Shown: positions 50,441 through 63,711, counted from the first letter of the stretch. The stretch: 64,000 nt of DNA from Amia ocellicauda (GCF_036373705.1 NC_089856.1:12686001-12750000), one strand, 5' to 3'. Translations and numbers: made by a program. The notes: a model not told the origin generated them from the sequence alone.

Positions 50441-52755
50441 TGTCTGCATATATTAAAATAACTATGTATTGTACTGCTTTCGTTTTTCATTTACAACAGA
50501 TAGCCATATGTCTCATTCTGTTTTGACTTCTGTATATTAGCTATATTGCCTGTAGGCCTATCTTGTTCTCTACTATTGCAGTTTATTGTTGATTTTACTC
50601 TTACAATTTATTCTTATAGTTTACATAATTATAAATTATATTTTACTTACAGAATATAATTTATTTAGGGTGCATTTATATTATGCTGTATAGTTCAATA
50701 ATACAATTCTAGTAGCCTGTACACCATAAAATGTCGAAGGAAGACGTGTATATTGACATTTTTTTTCTTGTTTTATTTTTGTTTGTGTTGCTTCAGAAGA
50801 ATACACAACTGTTAAGTGTAGACGGATAATGTGCAAACGAAGGAAATTAAATGCAAGATTGATGTCTTTCATTGGCAGAAAAGAGAGAAAAATAAACTTA
50901 AATTATCAACATAAGTGCTGTAATTGTGGGGGTGTCGGATTCTTTGGCTTATATTATATTGCAGTGGGAGTTTTGTTCGGAGGACGTGGTGCTTTGCAGC
51001 ATAGTGAATGAATCCCGGGCGGGCTGGTTCGGGCGTCGTTATGCCGACTTCAACACAGCGGTAGCTGCGAGATTTCTGTAGTTCCTGGCCTTTATAATCA
51101 ATGCTGTGTTTATGAATTAAGGTCTGACATAGGGAATTATATTTTCCCTTAACAAACCTTTACTCCAATCAATAATGCACCCACCACTGTTGCATGACAA
51201 TTGCCTGGTTGCCTAAAGCCATTTTTATATCTCTGGGTCTCATATTTTCTATCTGAATTACAAAAATATAACCGTTTTTTTAAATATTTTCTCTCCCTTG
51301 AGATGTGAGATATGTATTTCGTAGTTCAAGAAATGAGAAGTCGTTTTATGAGTGTCTATGTTGCGGGGTTTATTATTCCGAGAGTAGTGCTGAATGCAGT
51401 AACACTCATTAAAAAGAAGAAAGAAAATTCTTACTTGAAGATCGTAAAATAGCATGTGGCTTTTTATTTCTTTAATATGTGCATTTCTGTGATTTACGTG
51501 TCTGCGGTTAGTTTCCATCTCTCCCTGTCGCGTTCGCCATAAGAAATGGGCGATGAAGGTCGGCTTGTTCACCACAGATTTAATTTGCATTACATAAAAT
51601 ACTTTATGAATATCTGATATTATTGCCAAACTATATGTAATGTGTTTCGCAGTCTTTTCTGATTCATTCTGCTTAAAAAAAATGTAAATAATGCAGAAAA
51701 TAATCGGTTTGCATCTATGTTTGAACACGTGTTAAGCTTTGTATGCACACTTTACAAACTTTTTTTTTTTGCACGCCATTTCTGTAAATAATACTGACAT
51801 TTTTTGGTGTGTAGCGTGCATAGCCCACCCTAAACACTCTAACGCAGTCTCTGTTGAAAATAGTACATCCTTAATACTGTGTAAGAAGAAACACACACAC
51901 ACAGGAGTACTAGTTTCACTATGTTTATTTTGTGAATGACCCTTATAATTATGATATTGTAATCTTAAATGTCGATCGGTGTTAACACAGTGTAACGTCA
52001 CTCAGAATTGTCATTTTAAGCCGTGTGCTAATGCGGTGGCGTATTATGCACTTGTTTATTGGCCAAAGTCAACACTGCCACCGTGTGTCCACTCTGCGTC
52101 ATCACACCCAGAAATACTTGGCAAGTCGTTTGGGCCAACGTACAAATACATAAATCACAACACCGCGATTTGTTCATTAATGCCAGAGATAAGATAGTCG
52201 TCCTCAATTATTATAACAAACAATCGAGCAGCACATAAAATGAAAAGAAGAAGAAGAGGGAGTGCCTGTCGGATTACATTTTTAAATTCCTTTTCGAAGA
52301 CACATTTCATGAAAATGATACCGTTTTATATTCATTTAATTGCGGCTGCGCATTCTGTGCAGTACGTAGAATAATAGGTCTAGGTCGCTGGGATAGAACC
52401 GTTTCATATATAAAATAAAATTAATCGTGTGGTGATTTATATTTTAATACAAATATTGCACCGTCTTTGCACGCATGTATGTGTGTATTTGTCTATTTAT
52501 GTAAGTGTATTCCCTAATTTCCTAGTTATAGTTGTAACGAATAGCTGAATTAAAAGTCAGTTGAATGTGGCAACTGAGCAAATTAACTTAAACATTTGGG
52601 CTTTTATAATCGCTCTTCGTTTTTCGAGGCAGTTTTCGTGATTGAGGACACGTAAAAACATCAATAATTATCATTAGTTTTATTTCAAAAGAGATAGGAG
52701 GCCAGTCATTGATATGCAAAGATAAGTGTTTATTTTATCTTTTCTCCCAGAAGAT

Positions 52756-52769
52756 ACTACTACTACTAC

Positions 52770-52816
<47 letters not shown>
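52756..52816. repeat. Compound (ACT)n(AAT)n microsatellite
   Basis: A short ACT block passes into about 15 AAT units. Confidence 0.95.
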
Positions 52817-52820
<4 letters not shown>

Positions 52821-54144
52821 TTAATAAAAATCAGGAAGTGAAATCGAAATTCTACATTGTTGTTTGGAAAAATGAGCGTACTTGAGTGTAATACAGTTTC
52901 ATACAGAAACATTATTGTGATATTGATTGAATTTTGTAAATACATACATGCACACATACATACATACATACATAAACAAATATTTAAATAAATAAGCAGC
53001 TTTTTGTAGGTTAACTCAAACGGTTATATTTATTACATTTTATTTTCTTAGAGTGTACACATTATTTGAGACTTGGCATTAAAACACGAAATTTGAACTT
53101 ATATTGTGCTGTGTTGAACATTTTTGCATGTATGTATTAATTCATTGCATGTGTGAATTTCGATCTAGCCATTTACTGCACCCCCCCCCCCCCCAACACA
53201 CACACACGCAAACCCCTCCCTCACTCTCTCTCTTCGTTGAGAACTGATGACAGTGGCGAATGGTAATGTTTTCCCGATTCCTGTGTGGAAATAAATTGAC
53301 AAGCGGAGCAGGAGAATCATTTTATTGTGTTGAATCCCCCAAAGGTACAGAAAACCGCTGAAATCCCAAAGAAAAGAAAAGCAATTATACCGGTAGAAAT
53401 TACATATGCACCGAAATTATAGAAACCAACGGGAATGTAGGACTGTGCAGGCTTCAATACATGCATGAATAAATAAGATATTCGTCAGGGCTGGTCTTTC
53501 TATGCCAGCAGTTTGTCTAAATATGTAGCAACTGGAAAGCGTACAGAGATGTGTGGATGAGGCTTGGGATTCGCCTGTTACAGCTAGTAAATATTGCATT
53601 ACACTCTTAAAAGCTAATGTGTGGAAATTGTACACAGAATATGTGTTAATAGTACTTTGGCCCATTTTGATTCAGTGTAGTTTTAATTATCGTGTTATAG
53701 ACCACAATCCCGCAGAAAATATATCTGGGAGTCCATTAAACTAACGTCTTTTCAATGGAGATTAATTCTCTATTCGACAGAGGGAAGATTTTTCTTGATT
53801 ATTATTATTGTTGTTGATGTTTATATCCCGTATATGCCTGTGTATTTATGTGCAATATTCCAATATAATGCCTGTTTTGAGTTGTCCTCTTTGCGTTATG
53901 TTCAACACATTTGTGTTAAGAGCATTCAAATTCAACATATGAACGAACAACAAACAAATACATAAAAATCAAATACATAAAATGAAAATCAAATACAAAC
54001 ATACACACATGCATACATACTTACATACTTACATACATACATACCCATTCAATATAAAATATAATTTTCTAAGCAACGAAATTAAGAACTAAAACAAATT
54101 AAGTGGGTGCAGTTGAACAGTAACGGTGTACACTTTTCTATCGC

Positions 54145-54320
54145 CTCATTAGTGTCTGTGGCTGGGCTGACGCGGGACATTCCGCCCCTTGTTAAGGTGA
54201 GGCTGACACGGCCCAGCAGCCCCGGACTCCCGGAGAGAGCCACTGGCGGCTCGGTGGCCTTCAGCCCGGCGCCTCCTGGAGTCCTCCTGGTCCATGTTTA
54301 CAGCCGGAGTGTTGAGAAAT
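54145..54320. promoter_or_regulatory. Candidate G+C-rich conserved element
   Basis: A G+C-rich, repeat-free block isolated in very A+T-rich sequence, 7.6 kb upstream of hoxc6. Open frames across it on both strands have no recognisable domain. Confidence 0.3.
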
Positions 54321-54863
54321 ATCTGAAAAAACAGGGACGAGGTAGAACAAAAGTCAATAACAAGATCGCTGGAGAATTGGCACTCGGGTATGGTGTACCT
54401 GCGTCTCCAAAGAGAGTGCGAACTAAGCTGCCCTTTAAAAAAAAACATAAATACATGCACTAGTCGAGGCGGAGGTAATGTACGTAATGTCTGAGAGCCG
54501 AAGGGAAACACAAAATGAAATCACGTTTCTAATCGAAACCGTAACAGCAGTCTGACGTGAAATCGACACGGAAACGTCGGGAAAGAAAACTTATAGGGTT
54601 ATATGTATGGATTTATTGATTGGCTATTACTGAAGACACCTACCACAGCGAAAACACCGACACAACAATAATATTAAAATATTACACTGTAATATGTTCC
54701 AATTTAAAACGTTTCACTTAAGCAGACGAGAACATTTAAAATGTTCTCGACTTTGCAGCCGAGTAACATTTTTTGTTTGTTCTGTAATTATTATCTGTAT
54801 TATTTCGTAACGAATTAGTTACACATTTTCATATACACCCAATATGTATTTAATGTATTGTAA

Positions 54864-54868
<5 letters not shown>

Positions 54869-54935
<67 letters not shown>
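54869..54935. repeat. (AT)n microsatellite
   Basis: About 33 AT units. Confidence 0.95.
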
Positions 54936-54937
<2 letters not shown>

Positions 54938-55229
54938 TATATTATATTATTATAATACATGTTGTGTTGTTTAAACCAACAAATAATCCTTGTGCCGTGC
55001 TTTTTAATTCTGTTTTTTTTTTCTCAACACAGACTAGTAAAAGCTTGTTATTATTGATATGTATTGACCACTTTCTTGCCACAAAATGATGACATCTGTG
55101 TTTGCACACCACATGGTGGAAAAACATTTTGTACTTTAATTGTACTTTAATTGTTTAACACATTCAGATTATGAATCATGTAAAATCCAGGAATAATCTG
55201 GAAAAAACTCAATGAAATATAGTAGAACA

Positions 55230-55230
<1 letters not shown>

Positions 55231-55283
<53 letters not shown>
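55231..55283. repeat. (ATT)n microsatellite
   Basis: About 17 ATT units. Confidence 0.96.
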
Positions 55284-56170
55284 GATTGTGCCGAAATTAA
55301 CAATCACATTAGTTAAATATTACATAAATACAAAGTAACACCAGAAATTTGACGAAATTAAAACAGCAATTAAAAAAGCAGTCATGTACACAGATGTTCT
55401 GTGCACACATCTATGGTGAAATAACACAATATGGGGAGTGTAAACAATCTGATGATATGTACACAATACTGGGTACCAAAATAATTGTAAAGCTACGTTA
55501 CTGCGACACGGCTCTGTAGGTTTTAGCATACATGTAAAAATGCTGCTGATTGCGTTTGAACGGCGCATTTTGTATGTACAGTGAATACAGTGCGAGCAAA
55601 CATCTATAAACCCAAGGCAATGGGAAGCGGTAGGGAAGGGGAAAACACACCGCGGCCTTGAACGAGTTTTGAAAAAGAGACAGAAATATTTACAGCTCTT
55701 GGAGACCTTATGTCATCCCCGGGCTGCTCGTTCCTGTTGCAGTCTTTGCTCCTGTTTCGAGTTGGCCTTTTAGGAGGGGGATTTCTTAAATGCATCGCCT
55801 CCATTACAAAGGAGAAGAGAAAAGAACAAGAAATAAACTCTAGGGGATTTCAGACTTTCAGTGTGACGATGGTCATTGTCGGACAGGGGACGGCGTTAAA
55901 CCAAATTTAGGACTCTTTCTCCGGGTCTTTCATTGTTTGCAGTGCCCTGGGTCTGAGATGAAGAGCCCAGCCTTTAGCGGAGGTACGTTGTAAATTACCC
56001 TGAGCGACAAAAAGCCAGCACAGGAAGTAGTGGAATAAAGGGGGGAAAAGGGGGAAAAAGGATTCTAGTGGCCTTTAAAGAAATGAATATAATTCTGCTA
56101 TTGCATGAATGTCTGAGAATGAAGCTCAACATTGTAGAGCCATCTCTGTCTGGCTGGAACGGAATGTTTC

Positions 56171-56201
56171 CTACTACTACTACTATTACTACTACTACTA
56201 C

Positions 56202-56252
<51 letters not shown>
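56171..56252. repeat. Compound (ACT)n(ATT)n microsatellite
   Basis: ACT units with one ATT interruption pass into about 16 ATT units. Confidence 0.95.
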
Positions 56253-56253
<1 letters not shown>

Positions 56254-57194
56254 TATAGAAACTCACACATGTATGTATAAGATGCGTCTGTATATGTACG
56301 CATGTCTATCCCATTATCCGAAAATACTTAGTTTAATTATCTAATCTAATAGAATTACAACAATTGTCATGGATTTTGACTAAAAAGTAAAACGGTAAAA
56401 ACAGGTTACTTAGGTACAATTTCTAGGTAGACCGGTGTAGTTCTTGTTTGTACGTTGTTATGTATTTGAATATTTCGTTTTTGTTGTTGTTTAATGTTGT
56501 GTTTGGAAACTTAATGGATATCTTTGCAACTAATAGCTGTTTTCTTTCTGTGAGGACGTGGGTTGTTTCTTGTTTTATCTACACATCTCAATACTAATAA
56601 GAGATGAAAATGAAACAATCAGCTGCCGTAAAACTGAAGTAACAACAATGTGGTTTAGTTTTGAAGGAGATCACAAAGAAAAGGTTATTTATTCTATTAA
56701 TTAAAAAAAATAAAGTATATACCAAGGGTAATAGTCGCTTAGACGTGTAATCGTGCATTAGTTGTTGGTTTGAATAACGAATGTAACTCGTTTTGCAGGT
56801 TGAAACACGATACTGTTTGTCATGAATAAATATATACAATATATAACTTGGTCAGAACACGGAGCAGACAACCAGTAAAATGTATTCCAAATGTGTATGC
56901 TAGAAAGAAAGAAAAAGAAAGAAAGATCTGGAAATTATTATTTTTGCCATGCTTAATTACTCTTACAGTTTGATATTTTTTTTAAACCGACTTTAGAACT
57001 CTGCTAACCACACAGCTAATAATAAAAGACAATTAAGTCTTTGTCTCTTTGAAATAGGGTGGCTGGAACTGAGGAGAAGCACGTTTATAAATAAATTAAA
57101 AGTAAATTAAAAGTAAATTTCGTAGAAGAGGAATATAAAGATAGATAAATAGATCTGTGTGTGTGTGTTGCAAGCTCTTACATACATAGGCTAC

Positions 57195-57430
57195 ATACAG
57201 CTCTGGAAAAAATGAAGAGACCACTGTGTAAAACTATCAGTTTCTCTGGTTTTACTATTTAGAGGTATATGTTTGGGTAAAACATATTTTTTGTTTTCTA
57301 TAAAATACTGACAACATTTTTCCCAAATTCCAAATACAAATATGAATGGAATGGAATGGCTGCCATACATGTAGAGATGCTGATTTAAGAAAAATTTGCG
57401 GTGGCCTCTTATTGTTTTCCAGAGCTGTAT
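57195..57430. mobile_element. Tc1/mariner-type MITE
   Basis: Perfect 16-bp terminal inverted repeats ATACAGCTCTGGAAAA (57195-57210) and TTTTCCAGAGCTGTAT (57415-57430) extend imperfectly to about 30 bp (GAAGAGACCAC against GTGGCCTCTT). Each end abuts TA, consistent with a TA target-site duplication. The 236-bp element has no coding capacity, so it is a non-autonomous element. Elements with this end sequence are, to my knowledge, common in fish genomes. Confidence 0.85.
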
Positions 57431-57587
57431 AGATATACATATACATAAAAGGTTTTTGAGAGGTAATGGACAATAATGTATACATTGCAATGCCCAGTAT
57501 CTCGGTGTCCAGTTCTCTGTAACCATTATTTGGCTTCATACCTTAATACTTGTAGTACTAGTATAGAAGCATTCATCATCAGCATCC

Positions 57588-57614
57588 AATTATTATTATT
57601 ATTATTATTATTAT

Positions 57615-57661
<47 letters not shown>

Positions 57662-57662
57662 T
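57588..57662. repeat. Compound (ATT)n(AGT)n microsatellite
   Basis: About nine ATT units followed by about 15 AGT units. Confidence 0.96.
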
Positions 57663-58837
57663 TATAATGACTCGAAAAGGAATCATGAAAGACATTGAAG
57701 TGTTTGTGTACGTGAATGAACGAATTCGGATAGGAGGGAGGGAGGGGGTGGCGGCCTTGGAAGAGCTTGCAAGATGTATTAAGAGTATTAGCAAGTGTAG
57801 GAGTGAGCATGAGGGAAGACGCTTTAAAAGTGGTCTTTTTTTCATCCTCTCTGAAGGAAGTATCTATTTCAAACAATACACAGCTCCCCAAAACGTCTAT
57901 GATTGAACCCAGGCCTATATGACTAGATACTAGGCCTGTAGATTACCATAATAGCATCGACTGGTTCTGCTGCTTCTACATTCCATTGACCGATAGAAAA
58001 AAACATGAAATAAAACTAAATATATATTATACTACAGCTGCCAGTACATTCCAAACTCCCATATATATATATATATATATATACATAAATACATACATAC
58101 AAACATACATAAGCAGAGGAGGGAAATTAGATTGTATGATTTTCTAAAACAAAAACACAAAATATTGTGATTTCTCTTGTCTCTCTCTCTCTCTCTCTCT
58201 CTCCCTCTCTCTCTTTATTCAATCCACGCATGAAGGTTTCAAAGCGCCCAGTGTATAGGCTAGTGTCTGCATTATGTCTGTTCCCAGCTGTTTTCGGTTC
58301 ACTTCCAAACGCCTCGACCTCTCCGTCTGCCTCTGCATTAAGACAGCAATAAAACACTCAGCTCTCCTCGGCTCGGCTCTCAACGGCAGCTAGAACGGGC
58401 TTCGCACAGCAATTCAAACGAACTGGCCCGAAATGAGCGACACGTAGCCTAATTACGCCGGTTGCTAACCTCGTAGCCTCACTGTAAATTAACAAACACC
58501 ACAAACAACAACAATAATAACAATAGTAATAAATATAAAATATAGAAAACGACAAAACCACTACCACTACTATTACTCCTACTGCTGCTTCTAATATAAT
58601 AATAAGACAATAACAACAGCGTGCTCTGGACTTGCAGACCCTCATGGTTTCCTAGCAACTTTCCTCATATGGCACAAATTACAGAAGCGGCTAATAAGTA
58701 CTTCTTAAAACATTTATCACTCCAGATTAAAACACTGGAAAAAATCCCGTCTGCACTTTTACATCCGGCGCAGTCTATCATGAGAGAAGTGAAATTGACT
58801 AGCTGATAATGGTCTCAATGGTAATTTTTGTGAGCGA

Positions 58838-58891
<54 letters not shown>
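58838..58891. repeat. (AAT)n microsatellite
   Basis: About 18 AAT units. Confidence 0.96.
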
Positions 58892-59240
58892 CATACGTGC
58901 TTTGGGATTTAATTCTGCACTATATATGTCAAATATGAATTGGAAATCGAAGGTATTGGATTGTCAATAAATATTGGGGCTTTGTTTAATTTTGGTATGT
59001 TTTCATCTTATTAATGCACACACGAAACCTCGGGGTTTTACCACCAAGTTAAATTTCAATGCTCATATATAGAATTAAACTGTTATCTTGTTTTCTTATT
59101 ATCATATTAATAAGCCTGTGCGAATAAGATGCGGTAGTCTCTTTCCAAATACTGCATTGATTCATTAATATTGGCTTATATATATCATAGCAGCTGGACA
59201 AATATGTCCATACATATATGTGTAAGTGTATATTGTATGT

Positions 59241-59242
<2 letters not shown>

Positions 59243-59290
<48 letters not shown>
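59243..59290. repeat. (GT)n microsatellite
   Basis: About 24 GT units. Confidence 0.95.
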
Positions 59291-59293
<3 letters not shown>

Positions 59294-59470
59294 GGCCTAG
59301 ACCAGAAGTTGTATTTATATTTGGAGGAGGACGCTGTTATTGGTCCGAATAACTCCAGACCTGTTCGAGTGTCAGTCCTCAGTTTTTTTTTTTTAATTGA
59401 AGCTCCCCCGCTTCTCCCATCGCCTATTCTAAAAAGTGTTATTCATTCATCCTTAATGTAACCCCCCACA

Positions 59471-59473
59471 CGA

Positions 59474-59529
<56 letters not shown>
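59471..59529. repeat. (CA)n(TA)n compound microsatellite
   Basis: About 15 CA units pass directly into about 15 TA units. Confidence 0.95.
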
Positions 59530-59532
<3 letters not shown>

Positions 59533-59569
59533 CGCCCAGCAAACGCACACCAAGTTGCACAGTCAATAT

Positions 59570-59840
59570 TTTCCTTTTGTAGGTCAGAATGCCTCTTCGC
59601 CCGGTTTGTCTATACAGGCAGTCTTTAGAGGAGAGCTGGGTCCCGTCGCCTGTCTTTTTTATGACTTTAATAGCCTCTATTGGCGTGCACGGCATTCTTT
59701 TGCAGGGAAATGGCCATAAAACCCTAACCCCAACTCCCCCCCGGTCCCTTTTTTCCTTGCAACAGGGCTTCCATTTGACAGCAGGAGAAGTCACAGTTTT
59801 AGTCTCAGTTCCTTTCTACTTTGTACTGACATAACAGGTT
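59570..59840. promoter_or_regulatory. Candidate hoxc6 upstream enhancer
   Basis: Repeat-free block about 2.1-2.4 kb upstream of hoxc6 with TTTATGAC (59658-59665), followed by TTTAATAG, and CCATAAAA (59714-59721), Cdx/Hox-type sites in both orientations. Confidence 0.35.
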
Positions 59841-60039
59841 TGATTGTCCATATCTCTGGACAATCTTAGTCAGGACTCGTTCGATCTTTAACGCTGCGGT
59901 TCTGTTTTTTTTCTTTCTTTCGTTATTTCTTGAAGTGTGCACACAGCCGGCATTGTAATTCAAGGGAGAGTCGCTTGTAGACACACACACACACACATTC
60001 ATTGTTAAACATCTACATTTCCCCCTAGACTAGCATTGC

Positions 60040-60310
60040 GTCTATGTGTGCATGTGCATACCCACATACCATGGCAGTATTGAACACTCAGAGTGAATTA
60101 AAAAAGAACGACGTTGATTGCGCTTCGTCTTTGGGCAACGTGTGTATTTATGTGACTTACACGATCGTGGCGCATTCGTTTCTTTTCTCATCCGGCGTTT
60201 CCATTTGCATTAACAGAAGTATCAATAATGCAGGAAAGCGAAACGGAACGCCGTGCCAAATGGAACTGTAGATCATTGCGATAAAGAGACTCCTTGCCAT
60301 AATTAAAACT
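60040..60310. promoter_or_regulatory. Second candidate hoxc6 upstream element
   Basis: Balanced, repeat-free block containing TTTATGTGAC, TTTGCATTAAC and GATCATTGCGATAAAG, about 1.6-1.9 kb upstream of hoxc6. Inferred from composition. Confidence 0.3.
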
Positions 60311-60356
60311 CCAAGAAACTCTATCAAGATATTTCCGGATTGTATTTATTTATGTA

Positions 60357-60394
<38 letters not shown>
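60357..60394. repeat. (GT)n microsatellite
   Basis: About 18 GT units. Confidence 0.94.
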
Positions 60395-60395
<1 letters not shown>

Positions 60396-61569
60396 CTAGG
60401 TATGTATGTATCTAGTTATCTGATTTATTTTTTAACACTATGATAATTTGCCAGGATTTTTTTTATTATTTCTTTTCTTCCTCTCCGACAGCAATTAAGT
60501 AACAGCTATTATCAACGGATTAGGGTTTTTTATTTTTTTATTTTGGGCCAACTGCTGAGTTAAATGCTTCCGAAAACCAATTACATACCAACTGATTAGG
60601 ACCGTGCAATTTACACGGGTGTTTTTTTGTAGTGTTTTTTTGAAGTGGTTAGGTTTAGCAATTAAAGAGGTTTGAGACAAGCGCAATGTTTACAAATTGA
60701 GATTCCTTTAGATATCCTCTAACCACACACACCCTTCTGCACTGTATATATGTACCTTTATAAAGACTAAGATTAAAAGGATCTATGGGACAATACACAG
60801 TGAATCTTGGTGGTTTAGTTTATTTCTCTCCACGCACACAAACGTTTTATATTGACTAAGACGGCTCCGGGATTAATATGAACCTCGAAATACAATACAT
60901 ATTAAAGAAATATATTAATCCATTTGAACATAAAATATATTATTATTAATAACTCTTGCAGGTCAGTCGTGTAACTAGGAGAAGGCGTAAACTCCAAAGA
61001 AAATTAATTGTCCGTTTGATCTGAATGCAATTATTCTTTGTTAGGAGCATTGGGATATCGATATTTGCCAGAAGAAGAAAAAAAGAAAGAAAAAAGATAG
61101 AAAAAATACGTATTGATCCGAGCTCTTTCAGAAACGATATGGTCAGAAATATTCTATGATCCTGAAATAATCTGATTACCCCGCGTGCGGTAATCTTATT
61201 TTCCCCCAACCGCACGCCATTAAAGCATAACTCTGTCACTGTAAATATAAACGGAGGAACTATCATTCTGGACAAGTTAATTTAGTGGTTAACTCCTATC
61301 ACATTTGTACAGGCCCTGTCTGTGTTTGATATATTTTTAATTGTATTTACTTGTTTGATCATTTATTTACTTTCTTATTGATGACGCCGCCGTCTGAGTT
61401 CTCCCTCGTTAATATTGGCAGCTCACCAATTACACTGGCCAAAGACTGTTCAAATACGTCTCTCTTTTATTTATTTATTCCCTTCTCTCTCTCTTTCTCG
61501 TGTGCATATTTCACGTTCAGCAAGGGAATCAAAACTAGCGAAAGCATTTTTTTTTTCACTTTGCTTAAC

Positions 61570-61715
61570 TCTCTGCTCACTATTGGTGGAAATCTGGTCA
61601 GCTGACTTTGTCATTTTGTCCGTCTTGGAGCAATGCCTTAGCTAAAACATTCCGGCTTGTGCGTCTTTTACTGGAGCACCGAAATAAATAATATAGAAAT
61701 CATTCAACGCGCTTC
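61570..61715 (+). promoter_or_regulatory. hoxc6: hoxc6 proximal promoter region
   Basis: The segment before the purine tract contains a CACTATTGGTGG (CCAAT, reverse) motif near 61578-61589 and CAGCTGAC. No TATA box is evident. It corresponds by position to the proximal promoter (PRII) of HOXC6 genes. Confidence 0.45.
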
Positions 61716-61717
61716 AA

Positions 61718-61772
<55 letters not shown>

Positions 61773-61936
61773 AGGGTGAAAGAGGGAGAGAGAGAGAGAA
61801 AGGGGGAGAGTGAGTGAGAGAGAGACAGAGAGGAAGAGAGGGACTGTGAGAGAGAGAGAGAGGAAGAGAGAGAGAGGGAGAGAGAGAGGGAGCGGGAGAG
61901 AGAGAGAGAGAGTGGGAGAGAGAGAGAGAGGGAAGG
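61716..61936. repeat. (GA)n purine tract immediately 5' of hoxc6 ATG
   Basis: About 220 bp of almost pure GA repeats with GGGA, GTGA and ACAGA interruptions ends one base before the start codon. It would form most of the hoxc6 5'UTR if transcription starts upstream of it. Confidence 0.97.
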
Positions 61937-61937
61937 T

Positions 61938-62337
61938 ATGAATTCGTATTTCGCAAACCCGTCGCTCTCCTGCCACTTAACCGGTGGACAAGACGTTTTA
62001 CCCAACGTGGCCCTAAATTCAACTACCTATGACCCCGTTAGGCACTTCTCGTCGTACGGCGCCGCCGTGGCTCAGAATCGGATTTACTCTTCTCCCTTCT
62101 ATTCGCCCCAAGACAACGTCGTGTTTGGGTCGAGCCGAGGACCGTACGAGTATGGATCTAACGTGTTTTACCAAGACAAGGATGTGCTGCCCAGCTGCAG
62201 GCAATCCAGCATGGGACAGAGCGCACAGAGCACCCTCGCCCAGGACTATAGCACGGAGCAAAGCAGGACGGGCACGCAGGAGCAGAAAGGCAGCATTCAG
62301 ATTTACCCCTGGATGCAGCGAATGAACTCTCACAGTG
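61938..62337 (+). CDS. hoxc6: Hoxc6 homeobox protein, exon 1
   Basis: This exon encodes residues 1-133 plus the first base of Gly134. It begins MNSYFANPSLSCHL and continues GGQDVLPNVALNST, YDPVRHFS and GAAVAQNRIYS, all HOXC6 signatures. The PBX-binding hexapeptide IYPWM lies at residues 122-126, followed by QRMNSHSG. The start is fixed by homology and has a purine at -3. The donor is GT at 62338-62339 (AGTG|GTAAGT). The joined protein is 234 aa (human 235). Residue 83, which is Met in human and starts the short HOXC6 isoform, is Val here; the next Met is residue 92. The coding sequence also contains a miR-196 8-mer (62022-62029). Hoxc6 is a nuclear transcription factor acting at the cervical/thoracic level. 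Confidence 0.98.
62022..62029 (+). promoter_or_regulatory. miR-196 8-mer match inside hoxc6 coding region
   Basis: ACTACCTA encodes part of the Thr-Thr-Tyr segment. Coding-region sites are usually weak, so function is doubtful. Confidence 0.35.
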
Positions 62338-63203
<866 letters not shown>

Positions 63204-63711
63204 GAGAGAAGGAGAAACAAAAAAAGTCATTCCTTAAAAAACAAACAAAAACAAAAAAACGCCCACTTTGCGATAACTTAAACTACCTATGCTGTTGGCA
63301 CAACTATGAAATGTATGTATGTATGTAAATGTATACACAGCAACACACACACGACACCTATATACACACACACGAGAAATCGCTGTATTGTATTGCAATC
63401 CAGACACAGTAATTTGAGATTATGTTTGGGTAAGGTTTTGGGGAGTCTATTAATAGTAATAATGATAATAATATCCATAACAGTAATACAACTCCAAATA
63501 TCAAAGTTTATTCTCTAAAATGTGACTCTTCGCTCCATGTTTTCCTTGTTCTTCAAATTGCCTGATCCACAATGTGGACGGGGACTCCATCGCAGCGATC
63601 AGCCCTCCCTGTATACGAACTCATGTACTGTGTTGAAGTGAATAGTGTTCCGTTTCTTTATGTCGCCTTTGATCAAGGCAGTGTCGCTCTGTTAAGATGT
63701 ATGTAAATAAA
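63204..63711 (+). other. hoxc6: hoxc6 3'UTR (inferred)
   Basis: The region runs from the stop to an AATAAA at 63706-63711, which is followed by T/GT-rich sequence (CTTTTGTTGTATC). A miR-196 8-mer lies 78 bp after the stop. Use of a later poly(A) site beyond the window cannot be excluded. Confidence 0.6.
63282..63289 (+). promoter_or_regulatory. miR-196 8-mer target site, hoxc6 3'UTR
   Basis: AAACTACCTA gives ten contiguous bases complementary to the 5' end of miR-196. Confidence 0.65.

Larger units (their letters stand above)
48861..57194. other. Spacer (hoxc8-hoxc6), middle part
   Basis: No coding exon. Several arrays are listed separately. The block 49240-49620 and 54145-54480 are more complex than the surroundings. 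A C-run lies at 53181-53194. Intervals 50450-52750 and 55290-56050 are A+T-rich with nothing recognised. Confidence 0.7.
57431..61569. other. Spacer (hoxc8-hoxc6), last part
   Basis: No coding exon. It contains compound and simple arrays (57588-57662, 58061-58083, 58181-58214, 58838-58891, 59243-59290, 59471-59529, 60357-60394) and two complex blocks (59570-59840, 60040-60310). The interval 60420-61180 is A+T-rich with nothing recognised. Confidence 0.7.

Noticed and set aside
51258..51728. 156-codon open frame on the minus strand in the hoxc8-hoxc6 spacer
   Set aside because: Composition is that of random A+T-rich sequence with no domain.
61700..62022. Three overlapping Ser-Leu-rich frames on the minus strand
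   Set aside because: They are translations of the GA tract before hoxc6.
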